DNA of 64,000 nucleotides from Lenzites betulinus (Eukaryota; Basidiomycota; Agaricomycetes; Polyporales; Polyporaceae). The stretch spans positions 62,001 through 126,000 of the forward strand of contig JABYQU010000014.1 in the NCBI GenBank assembly GCA_022264855.1, written 5' to 3'. Both the position numbers and the translations under genes were made by a program. Shown piece by piece: positions 33,929 through 45,131 of this stretch (position 1 is the first letter of the stretch; each line of letters begins with the position of its first letter). The notes beneath the pieces are model-generated. The model did not search any database. It was not told where the DNA came from and saw only the letters and a program-made list of their open reading frames with translations.

Positions 33929-36900
33929 ATGACCGCCGAACCACATACGCCGCCTGATTCCACCGACAACGCCCCCTCCGTCCCCCCGCCCCGACCAAAT
34001 CCTCCCATGACGATCCCCCACCCCCCGAAGAAGAAGCGCGTCGACGACCACGCCCCCCTCCCCCCCGACATCGGCCTCAAGCCCGTGCAGCTCCAGCGCA
34101 GGCGCGTCTGGCGTGCTTGCGAATCATGCAGGTCAGTCCCCACTCCCCGCCCAGACCCTCATGATCGTTGTCCGCCCCTTATGGGCCCCCCTCCCGGTCC
34201 CGCCCTCCGCACCCTTTCCCAGGCCCGCGATCTGATCACTCTTCTCCCCGTCTGCCCCGTTCAGGCGCAAGAAGATCAAGTGCGACGGCGTAGAGCCGAC
34301 GTGCTCGCAGTGCTCGACGGCCCACAGCCAGTGTACCTGGCTCCAGACCAAGGACAGGGCCGCTTTGAGCAGACAGTGAGCACCCCCGTTTTGTGCTCCC
34401 TAACCACCGCCCTGACGCTTGGGCGTAGCTATGTCCAGGAGCTCGAGGCCCGTTTATTGCACATGGAGAATATCTTCCAGCAGGTCGCACCCATCCTCGA
34501 GCAGGTCAGCCAGGCCACGGGCCTCGACCTCACCGCTATCTCCTCCGCCGTCGCGGAAAATCAGAGCCAATCCCCCTCATCCTCCACCGCGCCGTCAATA
34601 CCCCCGACAATATCCACGAGCGTCCTCCAGTCCATGCAAACGCAATACCGAGACAGCCAAGGATACTCAAATGGGGACAGCCGCAGCACGAGCGGCCACG
34701 GCGAGTCAGACGAGGCGGCCGTGAAGATTGAGGATGACGTCTCCGACGCCCTCGGACAGCTTGCGCTCGACGAGCACGGCCACCTGCACTGGATCGGAAA
34801 GTCGTCGACCATGACTCTTATTCAGCAACTGCGGGACGCCACCACTGCACCCATGAACCGTGTCTCGCCCATGGAAGAAGACCCGCTCGGGGCAGGCCCG
34901 AGCGCGAACAAGCTCTATTACCCTGCGAGCGTGTTCTTTGGGAAGGTCAGAGCGCTTCCGCCCCCCGAGGAAGTCGAGTATCCCGAGCGGGATCTCGCAG
35001 ATAAGCTTGTGAGTCGCCCCTTTCCCCCCATTGGGCACGAGAGGCCGCGATCGACTAATTGGGTCGGCTGGGTTAGGTCGATGCGTACTTTGCGCGGTTC
35101 CACTTCTTGATGCCGGTCCTCGACAAGCCGGATTTCTTGCGCAAGTACCGGAAGATAATGGACTGTCGGGACAAGCCCGAGTCCAAGCGAGACCACCCGG
35201 CATTCATCGCTCTGATGTGTTCCATGTTTGCCGTGGCTTCCCGCTTCGTGGACGATCCGCGGCTGAAGAAGTTTGACAATCTAGACGACGGCGGGATGGG
35301 CATGGTATACCTGGAACGGTGCGTGCCTAGAATTCTTGCGGTGTCTTTGCAGTTCTGGGCATATGCTAATTCTTTACGCCGTTCTATAGGGCCCTAATCC
35401 TTCACTACACCAGCTACCCGACGATCCAGGTCGAGCACGTCCAGTGCTTCCTGCTCATGTCTTCTTTCTTGTGCTCTGTAAACTGTCTGCCTCAGGCCTG
35501 GCAACTCGTAGGCCAAGCCGTGCGTGCTGCGCAGGACATCGGTCTTCACGTGAGTTGCCTGCTCCTCTTCCCCGTAATCCCGTGCTCACCCCTGCCGTAA
35601 CCAGCGCACGCCGAAATGGCTGACCACACTGACGCTGATCGAGAAGGAGACGCGTCGAAAGATCTGGTGGGGTGTGTACACGCTTGACCGAATGCTCGCC
35701 CTCGCCCTCGGGCGGCCCCTGGGGATCGAAGATGCGGACTGTGATGTCGAGATCCCTGCACCCTGCGACGATGAAATGCTACCGCAGTACTTCCAGGGCG
35801 CGGAGATGCCGGGCGTCCCGCTCATGAGGGGCTTCATCGAACTTATCGAGCTGTACCAGATCGCGGGGCGTGTCCTGCGCGAGGTGTACGCGCTCGACAA
35901 GACGAAGGACAACCTCGAGATGGACAAGCGCATGGAGCTGCACCGGTCCGTAGAGACGCTCGATCGGCGGTTGAACGGCTGGTGCGAGGACCTGCCGGCG
36001 GTATTCAAGTCGAACCCCACGACCGAGAAGCAGGTGTCCATGGCCGCGGTCCTCTGCAGCCACTACTACTCGATCCTCACGACGCTCCACCGCAACTTCC
36101 TCCCGGTCAGGCGCGAGCAGCCCGTCGCGCCGCGCTCGACGGCGAAGGCGGTCTCGACCGCGCGCGCGTGCGTGCGCCTCGCGCCGTCGATCAAGAACGT
36201 CGTGCCCCCGAGCCACCACTTCGCGTTCTTCATCCAGAACCTCTTCAGCTCGGCCGTGATCATCCTGCTCTACGCGATGCACACCACGGAGGCGCTGGCG
36301 TCGCAGGCCGCGCTCGACGAGGCGCGCAGCTGCCTCGCCGTGCTCGAGTCGTGGGAGGGCTTCTGGCCCGGCGCGCGCAAGTGCAAGGAGCTCCTCGAGG
36401 ACCTCACCGCGAAAGCGAGCGAGGCGATCAGGACCGCCGCGCTGAATCCGCCGCCGCCGCGGGGTTCGTCGCAGCTCGCGTCTGCGGCTGCTTCTGCTTC
36501 TGCCGCCGCAAGTGCCACCCCCGGACCCTCGGCCCCCTCCCCGATGTATTCAGACGGACGCAGCCAGGGCCCCGCGACGCCCATCTCGGTCCCGGTCTCC
36601 GAGCGGCTCATCAAGAACAGGCCGCGCAGGGACCGGTCGCGTGACGTGCCCTTGTCGCCGCGCAACGCGCACGCCGCCGCGCACTATCGCACGGACTGTG
36701 AGTGTCTCTGCGCCTTCTGTGCTTCGCTCGGGCAGATCTGCCGTCGCGCCGCATGCACGCTTGTCCAGATCCCTATGCTGACTGCCCCCGTTTTTTTCGC
36801 CCCTTCCCCCCCATGCAGCGCTCCGCGCCCGGTCGACGAGCCGCAAGCGGCCCCATGATGAGGACCTGTACCAGGACGGGTACGCGGCGCTGGGCCTCCC

Positions 36901-37801
36901 AGGCTCGTACCCCGGCCGCTCGAACCTCAGCGCGAGCGCGCACAGCTCGCCCGCGTCCGCGCACAGCCACCCGTCGCCGCCCGGCCCGGCGCACGCCGTC
37001 GTCGACGGCGGCGAGCAGGGCATGATGCACCACCAGCAACAGCAGCAGCGGCACAGACAGGGCTATCCCCCGCTGAACCCGGTGCAGATCCCGCGCGCGC
37101 AGCAGTTCGAGTACGACTTCAGCCCGTCGGACAGGTGGGCGAGCCCCGCGCTCGACGCGGGCGAGCACAAGTTCTTCCCCGGGTCCTCTTCTTCGCACCA
37201 ACAACCGCACCACCAACAGCAGCAGCAGCAGCAGCAGCAGGCGGCGTACGGCCGCCAGCACGGCCACGCGCACCAGCACTCGGGCAGCTTCTCGGGGCAG
37301 CTGCAGGGCATGGACCCGGCCTCGCCGTACCTCTCCAACTTCGACGGCGCGGACTTCGGTGGCGCGCTCACCTTCGCGCCTGGGGGTGCCTCTAGCGCGA
37401 CAGGTGTGGGCGGGACGGGGACGACGCCGCCGTCGGCGGGCTTCGCGGGCCCGGGGCTGCCGTTCCGCGGGCTGGACTACATCCGGAGCTACGACCCCGC
37501 GGGGCGGGGACGGCGTACGGCAGCGGGCTGGGCGAGCAGGAGCAGTATTGGCAGACGCTCGACCCGGGCGCGTTTGGCGTCGATCCAGAGATGGCGTTCA
37601 CGCTCGGGGGCGACTTCACGACGGACGCGGGGCAACAGCAGCAGGGCCAGCAGCAGCAGGGGCAGTGGAGCGGGGGGGTGTGAGGAGATTGAAGAGTCTG
37701 AAGACGAACAGCACGAGCGCACGAACGACTCACCCATGCATGTTGTGCCGTGGCGGACGGACGACGACGACGACCGGGACGCCCCGCATCATGATCTATA
37801 G
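33929..37801 (+). CDS. Zn2Cys6 transcription factor with fungal_trans domain
   Basis: Seven exons: 33929-34131, 34265-34375, 34429-35008, 35077-35318, 35390-35549, 35605-36697 and 36819 onward. A basic segment (PPKKKRV) precedes the binuclear zinc cluster with Cys64, 67, 74, 81, 84 and 91, in the order CESC..KIKC..TCSQC..C. A dimerisation-type heptad region (HYVQELEARLLHMENIF) follows. The middle domain has LVGQAVRAAQDIGLHR and RRKIWWGVYTLDRMLALALG, hallmarks of fungal_trans (PF04082). The tail is rich in Ser, His and Gln, with two poly-Gln runs. The annotated frame ends at 37801 after an Arg-rich tail; a different frame from about 37,505 to a stop at 37683 is far more protein-like, so a frameshift is suspected. 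The target pathway cannot be told from sequence. Confidence 0.88.
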
Positions 37802-38827
37802 CCATAGTTTTCCTCCTCTCTTCTCCGGATCCGCTCTCTCTCTCTCTCGCCTCGATCGACCCCGGATGTTCTCTGCTGCTCTCTGATATCTCGCCTGGCT
37901 TTACTTATGCTGTCTGCGACGCACCCTCTTCCCTCTTCCCCCTCCGCACCCGCACGCGTCCTCTCTACGTTATTGCTATGCACACTCAGCTTATATGTTC
38001 TCTTAAAGCCCATGCACCTGTACTCGTACCCATGCTCCCGCACCCACATCTCGCTGCCGCTACCGCACCCCGCCACGCCCAGATGTATCACCACCCACCG
38101 CACTTGCCCACGTTCTTGCATACGTGCCCCGAGTTGTACTATAGTACTGTACCGAGCCCCGGATCCGACCCTCACCCTGTACGAGTAGCACGCCGTGGAG
38201 GTACACTACACACGCCTAGCTAGTAATGTCTGCACTAATCCCGGCTCCCGCGCTCCCGCGGTCGCCGGGCTCTGATGTAGACAGACCCTCGAGTCTCGCC
38301 TGTGATATGTTTCCCCTTGTTTTCCTTGTCCTTGTCCGCGACGAACGCTTTGCGAGCCTGTCGCGTTTCGATACTTACCTACGGATCCGGATGTCTCGAT
38401 TCCCACTACCTACGCTACCTACGATGCCCACCTACCGTGACCGTCTATTATACACCGTTTCCCTGCTACGCTATGCGCTATGCCCTCCTCATCAACAGGG
38501 CTAGCACCAACCATCGCGCGGCCCCCTGAATGCGCCGCAAGCGAGACCTGGTGAGGGTGCATCTGACCTCGGCGCTGCGCCCAGCCCGTGCCGCCGCGAT
38601 CCTGGATGCCCGTCTGGGGCGCGGCACCGGCCGGGGCGGGCACTGTGTATACCCGGGCGCCAGGCTGCAGTGATATGTAGTGCGGGGTCGAGCGCCGTGC
38701 GGGGTTTCCCTCTCTTAGCTCTGCTGTCCCACATCCCACCGCGACACATCTCGAGCAGCAGTCATTGCTGTAACTTAAGCGACAGTTGTAGGCCGAACAC
38801 TTTACGGAGAATTATAGGTAGAGCAAG
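37802..38827. other. Intergenic region, transcription factor to acyl-CoA dehydrogenase
   Basis: About 1 kb of pyrimidine-rich sequence with CTCTCTCTCTC just after the transcription factor stop. It holds that gene's 3' UTR and the next promoter. No gene seen. Confidence 0.4.
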
Positions 38828-40956
38828 ATGTCGCAGCACCCGATCGTCGAGTATACGTCCCCGTCCTCGTGGGCGATGGTATGTGCACTGTTTAGCGTCG
38901 CGACCGGTTGAGCGAGGGGCTGAGGGCTGGCGTTTCGTAGATCGAGGACAAGATCTCGCCGTTCGCGAAGGAGACCCTCGCGAAGCTCATCAAGTTCATG
39001 GAGGTGCGTCCTCCTCCCGCACCCCCTTCTGCTCCTCATGGGGGCGCAGCGCTCACGGTGCGACGCAGGAGGACGTGTACCCAGCGGTGCGCGTCGCGCA
39101 CGCGCAGCTCCCGGCGGACGCGACGCGCTGGCAGACGGTCATCCCCGTGCTCGTCGACCTCAAGGCGAAGGCGAAGGCGCTCGGGCTGTGGAACCTCTTC
39201 CTGAGCAAGGCGCACTACCCGCAGTTTGGCGTGCCGCTCACGAACCTCGAGGTGCGCACGGCTCCGGCCAGACGCGGCGTGGCGAGAGGAGGATGATGCT
39301 GACTGAGGCTTGTTTATTTGTGCGGGTAGTACGCGTGCATGGCTGAGATCCTGGGCCGTGGTGGGCAGCTGGCGTCTGAGTCGGTGAACTGCTCTGCGCC
39401 GGACACTGGAAACATGGGTGGGTGCTCGTTTGCTTGGGTGCTCACAGGGGGTAGGGTCTGAATGAATTTACCTTTCCAGAGGTGCTCGCGCGGTTCGGCT
39501 CCCCCGCGCAACAGAAGAAGTGGCTGGTTCCTCTGCTCAACGGCGAGATCCGCTCAGCGTTCTCCATGACCGAGCGTTTTGGTAGGTGTGCTTTTAGCTT
39601 GCAACGGAAGCCGTCACTCATGGTGTTGGGACAGTCGCTTCGTCCGACGCGACCAACATCCGCACGTCCATCCGCCAGGAGGGCAACGAGATTGTCATCA
39701 ATGGCCACAAGTGGTATGACACATGCTCCCAAGTTTAGAATGCCACACACTCTAACGCATATTTATCTCTTCACCAGGTACATCAGCGGCGCCGGCGACC
39801 CGCGCTGTGCGCTGCACCTCGTGCTCGGAAAGAGCGATCCTGAGAACTCGGACAAGTACCGCCAGCAGAGCATCGTGATCGTCCCCGCGAACCACCCCGG
39901 CGTGAAGGTCATCCGCCCGATGCAAGTCTTTGGGTACGACGATGCGCCGGAGGGCCACTGCGAGGTTATCTACGAGAACGTCCGGGTGCCGCTGGAGAAC
40001 CTGGTGCTCGGCTGGGGCAAGGGCTTTGAGGTTTGCGAGCCTGCTTAGCTCAGCGCAAACGTATTACTAACGTGTTTGGTCTCTATAGATTATTCAGGGC
40101 CGCCTTGGGTACATATTATCTTGCAGGCTTTCCGTGTTCAAAGCTAACTTCTGTTACCAGACCTGGCCGCATTCACCATTGCATGCGCTCCATTGGCGCC
40201 GCCCAGTACGCGCTGGACCTCCTGCTCCAGCGTGTGACAGACCCCGCGAAGAAGACGTTCGGGAAGTACCTATATGAACACGGTATGTCTCGCCCTCCTC
40301 TGTAATCAGTGTATGATGCTGATCATATTGTCGTCAGGAACTGTCGTTGGCGATATCGCGAAGTCGCGCGCAGAGATTGAGTCTGCGAGACTTCTTGTTC
40401 TCAGCGCCGCATTGCAAGTAAGTCAAACCTTGCATTTCGTCAAGAATATCTATCTGACATTCTCTCTGTAGATTGACAAGGCCAAGGCGAAGGGCGCCCT
40501 CAAGGAGATTGGCATTGCAAAGGTACGCTCGTGTCCCCCGCCTCACCGAGTAGGCCTTGATCCTAATACTATCACTTTATAGTTTGTCGTGCCCTCCATG
40601 GCATGCCAAGTAATCGACCGGGCTATCCAATGTTACGGTGCAGAGGGTGTCAGCCAGGACACCCCGCTCGCCAATATGTACGCCCAACTGCGCACGTTGC
40701 GTATTGCCGATGTGCGTCATTCTCATCGTCCATCTGTGAACCATATACTGACTACCTACCACACAGGGCCCCGACGCTGTACGTCCTGTACAATCTATAC
40801 TCATGGGGGGTTATACTGATGTTTCTCAAGGTACACATCCAACAAATTGGCCAGCGGGAGCTGAAGCGCGCTCCTTTCGTGACGCAGCGCCAGACAGAGA
40901 TCAAGAAGAGGGAAAAGGCACTTGCTGCCAAGCACAACGTGAAGGCGCATCTGTAA
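38828..40956 (+). CDS. Acyl-CoA dehydrogenase, ACAD10/11-like
   Basis: FAD-dependent enzyme that introduces the alpha-beta double bond of acyl-CoA in beta-oxidation. Fourteen exons join in phase: 38828-38878, 38941-39003, 39069-39251, 39330-39417, 39480-39581, 39635-39713, 39778-40030, 40089-40108, 40161-40282, 40338-40417, 40472-40522, 40583-40711, 40767-40778 and 40831-40956, totalling 1,359 nt and 452 residues. N-terminal helices, the FAD/substrate region ([32 protein letters not shown]), and the C-terminal domain ([51 protein letters not shown]) follow the family order. No targeting peptide is obvious. Exon 13 is only 12 nt (GPDA), supported because GPDAVH restores the conserved C-terminal motif. 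Confidence 0.92.
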
Positions 40957-41233
40957 GTTGCTCGGGAAGCTGTAGCCTTGCCAATGCAGAGCTTGCTGTG
41001 ATCTACTGTCTATCTATTCGTGGAATTTCCTGTACATTAGCACGACCCTTGTCGCGGGAACATGTTGCTTGTGGAATATCGTTCATTGGCTGCACATTCA
41101 TCGAGAAGAACGGGTACGAATTGAACAGCGCACAGAGTTGCTAGCCTGACTGAGGTAGTCATAGTGGGCGCTTAATCATATTTCGAGGAAGACGCTACAC
41201 GTGATCGTTAGTAGAATCTTGCTCCTCGCCGTC

Positions 41234-41803
41234 ATGTCCGCCATCCAGTCGACCAAGACTCTACGGCACTCCCTTCGGCGAGCAGCCTCTAGCTCGCGTT
41301 ACAACTCCACACAAGCCTCCTCGTCCACCGCTCCATCATCTGCGACGGCCTCGACGTCCAAACCCAAACTTAAGGTCCAGCCGCAAGCAAAGCTGCCCGA
41401 CGAGAAACTACGCGTGCTCGTGAACCTCTACCACCAGGCGGGGACATTCATCACGAAGGAGAACCTCTCGCAGGCGATCGACCAGGCGTTCATCGACCCC
41501 TCGCGGCTCAGGTCTGGATCGCAGCTGGACACCGAGGCGCCGTTCCGCCACCTCGAGAACGAGCTCAGCTGGCGCCGCTCGATGCCCAAGTTCGGGCGGG
41601 CGAACACGGCGGTCGCGCGCTCGAACGCGCCGCAGGTGAAGTCGGGCCAGATGTGGAGCGAGGTGCTCGAGATGCGCGAGCTCGCGGTCATGACGACGCT
41701 GTATGGGGTGCTTGCGCGCGGGCGCCCGGGGTTGGATGCTATTAGGGACGAGGAGGAGCGCGTGAAGCGGGAGCTGGCGGAGGAGAAGGTCCAGTCTTCA
41801 TAG
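41234..41803 (+). CDS. Hypothetical protein, probably mitochondrial
   Basis: Single exon, 189 residues from the ATG at 41234; an in-frame ATG 33 bases upstream is less likely because it precedes a poorer leader. The first 40 residues are Ser/Arg/Thr-rich with almost no acids (LRHSLRRAASSSRYNSTQ), which fits a mitochondrial presequence. The body has two conserved-looking blocks, LRVLVNLYHQAGTFITKENL and WSEVLEMRELAVMTTLYGVL, and ends in a Glu/Lys-rich helix. I do not recognise the family. It converges on the sirtuin gene, with 144 bases between the stops. Confidence 0.7.
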   Translation: MSAIQSTKTLRHSLRRAASSSRYNSTQASSSTAPSSATASTSKPKLKVQPQAKLPDEKLRVLVNLYHQAGTFITKENLSQAIDQAFIDPSRLRSGSQLDTEAPFRHLENELSWRRSMPKFGRANTAVARSNAPQVKSGQMWSEVLEMRELAVMTTLYGVLARGRPGLDAIRDEEERVKRELAEEKVQSS

Positions 41804-41947
41804 AGGTGTGCACGTCTGCTTTTATGTATGCTCGTGCGAGGTATACTGATGCTTTGCATGCGTGTGCGTAGGTTGCACTACTACTTTACATTCGTCATAA
41901 TGTTTACAACTATCGGGGACCTGCATCCCTGGCTCTGCATCTCCACA

Positions 41948-42991
41948 CTATTGCAGTCCCAGTGCCTTCGGCAAGGTCTCTTCCGCAGGTCCGAGGAAAA
42001 GGAAGTCTGCCTCTTGATCGCCGTCGCTTCGGTCGATGTTAAAGACCGCTACCGTGCCTCCATTATCTTGCACCTCGTAAGCGTACCCTGCGGCGGGATA
42101 CACCTGGACGGCCCGCAAGATCAGAACCATGGGCAAAGAGCTGCAGAATACGAAGTGAACGTACGGTAGAAGATGTTCCAACTACAATACACATATCAGC
42201 TTTGCCCACTATGCTCTCAATCCGGTCCACCTCTGGCAGTGATTCTCCGAACCAAACGACGCCAGGCCGGGCCAGCGAGCCGCACTTTGTGCACCGTGGC
42301 AAGTCCGCCTCGTCGATGCGTGGCTCCGGTTCGTCGCTAGAGAACACTTTTTCCGTACCGGCGAGGGCCGGACATATAGGCGAGGTAGGGTCCCACTCTA
42401 CATGCCCGCAAGACGGACTGGTGCACAGGACATCGAAGAGACGGCCGTGCATCTCCAGGATCGAATTTTGCACCGCGGGCGAGCGCACTTCGTCTGCTAG
42501 CTCGGGGTGCTGGTCAGCAATGTCGACGAGGGCTCTCCGGCTCAGACCGTCGACGTTCTGCGTAATGAGTGTGAACTCTGAGTCGGGGGCGAGTCTGTGT
42601 CGGACGGATGGGAGAGAGAACATAGCCAGCGCGCGATGCCCGGGGTTAGGCTGAGAGGCGAGAGCTCTGTCGGGCGGTGTCTCAGCAGTATTCAGGACAC
42701 AAGCGGCGCATCACGCACTTCTCACGGCGGTAGTGGTAGAACTGCCAGACGCGAGAGGGGTTTGCATCGAAGGCCTCCGGGCTAGCGAGACTCATCGCAT
42801 CGTACTTTCGCCAGAGGCCGCCTGCGCCCCGGAACGTGGGTATTCCTGCCAACAGCCACGGCTTCTCAGATTTTTGGACTGGCTAGAGTCAGAGGTGCTC
42901 ATGGCTGCGCACCAGATGCTGCAGAGAGCCCGGCACCGGCGACAGCGATGATTCGTTTAGACGCCTTCAGAGCGGCGGTGAACGAAGGCAT
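41948..42991 (-). CDS. Sirtuin, SIRT5-type NAD-dependent lysine deacylase
   Basis: Removes acyl groups from lysine using NAD. Four exons (42991-42913, 42845-42719, 42666-42165, 42103-41948) give 864 nt and 287 residues. The NAD motif [20 protein letters not shown] starts near residue 18, the TQNVDGLS motif and the catalytic HG (LEMHGRLF) follow, then two zinc pairs (CTSPSC and CTKC) and [10 protein letters not shown], with GTSST near the NAD site. Tyr63 and Arg66 in FYHYRRE match the pair that in human SIRT5 (Tyr102, Arg105) binds succinyl and malonyl groups, so desuccinylase or demalonylase activity is likely. No clear mitochondrial presequence is present; the protein begins almost directly with the Rossmann fold. 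Confidence 0.92.
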
Positions 42992-43367
42992 GTCGGTGGA
43001 TGGTATGTTTTCAGGCCCTGATGACTCCGTATCGGAAGGCATTCAGCACGACGTGGAGTAGTTATAGGTGGCTAGAAGGGGTTAGAGAGTCACCAGCTGC
43101 CTCAACGTCTGCAGCAAACTCACAATCCAAGGTCAAGACAGTGCGGGGCAGAGTGATCAGGAGTGATCGCACCGCCGTTCCGTAGCACGTGTAGGCGCCC
43201 GATCTGGATCTGCCCAAGCTTTTTCAGCACTCTCCAGATTCGACTGCCTGCAGTGCACCTTCCGCCGCCCACCCCTTTGTCTACCTTTCCCCTCACCGAC
43301 ACCCTCCCCACCTTCATCAAAAACCTACTCCCCACAACCCCCCACAAACCCCCACAACCCGAAAACG
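42992..43367. promoter_or_regulatory. Shared upstream region, sirtuin and DUF2423-like genes
   Basis: 376 bases between the divergent starts, C-rich close to the DUF2423-like start. No specific box recognised. Confidence 0.35.
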
Positions 43368-44289
43368 ATGGCCAAATCTCTGCGCGCAAAGACGAAGCGC
43401 CTGCACCGCGCGAGGAAGCGCACCGAGGGCGTGTACGCCGCGACGGAGGCCGCCCGCCTGCACCGCCTGCACTCGAAGCTCAAGGCGGTCACCGACAGCG
43501 CCGTGCCCGAGCGCGAAGACGAGGACGAGGACGAGCTCGCGGAGGGCGAGGAGCGCACGGAGGGTGCTGCTGCTGCTGCAGGTGGGTCGCCGTTCTGGCT
43601 TGCCGGGCTGGGGCTCGTCGATCCGATGGATATCACGCCGGAGGGATTGGGCGACTTCGTGCGGGCTGCTGCGTTTGGCGGGGCTGGTACGCTGTGGGTC
43701 CCGCCCAGGGGGGACCTTGAAGGTACCGGGGAAGAGGGATCGCAAGTGCGGCAGTGCTGTGGACACGGTAGCGAGCGACGTCTGCGGGCTCGAGCATCTC
43801 TTTGAGGGTCTATCTTCTGCAGAGCAGGGTTCCGGCGCTGGTAACAGTCGCTGACCCGCCCATTATTTGTCGCAGACGGCCAGACATCCGCAGACGGCGC
43901 GAACGCACCAGGTTCGCACTGTTTACTTGTGCAGCTCTCTCCACTTTGCTCATTCTCGGCGATTCTTTCTTCACCTCTTACCCAATACCCATAATCTTTT
44001 CCCCCGCGCCCTCCCCCACTTCCTCGCTCAATGGATCCCACTTTTTTCCCCCCTCGGCCCCCCTCTCCACCAACCGACCTTCACACCCCCAGACGCGATG
44101 GACACCGACCCAACCGCCTCGAGCAGCACAGCGCGCATATCGACACACGGCCCGCGCAACTCGCGGCGCGAGCAGTGGCGCGCATCCAAGGGCCTCGTCC
44201 CGCGCCCGAAGGCGAAGGGCAACGGCATGAACCGCCAGGGCGGGATCGCCGCGCGGCGGAAGGCGGGGCGCTCGCTGCGCAGGCGGTGA
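43368..44289 (+). CDS. DUF2423-like small basic nucleolar protein
   Basis: The start MAKSLRAKTKRLHRARKR and the following VYAATEAARLHRLHSKL match the DUF2423 (UPF0642, yeast YBL028C-like) N terminus, a family linked to the nucleolus and ribosome synthesis. The second exon (44093-44289) ends HGPRNSRREQWRASKGL then NRQGGIAARRKAGRSLRRR, the usual basic tail. Two donors fit in the same phase: 43582 (136 residues, 511-base intron) or 43723 (183 residues, 370-base intron). The longer form adds SPFWLAGLGLVDPMDITPEG, which reads like real protein with GC-rich third positions, so I favour it. Either intron is far longer than the local norm of 50-60. Confidence 0.75.
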
Positions 44290-45131
44290 GCGGGTTGTGT
44301 AATGAGGGAGGCTGGGGAGTTGGGAGGCTGGAGGGGAGGTGTAGGCTGCTGGGCCCGGGTGTTTCGCATGTTTCCTGTATCGCAATCGCATTTTTCTCAT
44401 CGTCTCATCGTCCTTGAACACATCGTGTGCAGCAATACCTTCAGACAGATCTCAGTCGCGCGACTGTGCATACGTGAAAAGACGGCGGCTGCGTGGATTG
44501 CAAGAAGACGGGCTAAAACGAGCGAGAGGGGGGCGCGCGGACGGATCGACGCCCGCGGCATGTACATGTGGCTACTACTTACGCTGACCTCCGTCCCCAT
44601 CTGACGCGAGAGGGCGCCAGCGGTACTCTATATCTACACTTTTTCTTATCATCTTCAAGCGGTGCAAACGTAGAAGCGGGCCGCCGGGGCGAAGCGGCGT
44701 GCAAGAGGGTACAATAGCAAGGGGGAGAACAAGGTGTGGAAGACGCGGGCGCGAGCGGTGAAGGGAGAGCGGATAGTAGGTTGACGGGCGGGCGGGAAAG
44801 AGAGAGGATTACCGGCGCGCGCGTTGTGCGGGGTCGGCGGGGTATTACTATCGTAGCGGATATTGGCTAGCGGCGGTGGCGGCAGCGGGGTGCGTAAGGG
44901 CGGCGTGGCGGGGCATGGCGGGTCTTCCGAGGTTCCAATTTTCCAAGAGGGGAGGCACGAGGTTCGAACGGCGCGTGTCAGGCTCAGACGTTCGTCTCGG
45001 ACCTGTCGTCCAAGAGCTCTGGGGGCTTGTCGTGCGTGGTGTATCCGGTGCTCGGGCTCGGGCTGCACGTATTCGGCGCGATTAGCGGGTTATATTGATG
45101 AGGAGGGCCATTACACGAACACGCCGGTATA
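44290..45131. other. Intergenic region between converging genes
   Basis: About 840 bases between two 3' ends. It contains short CG-rich frames without motifs. Probably 3' UTRs only. Confidence 0.4.
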
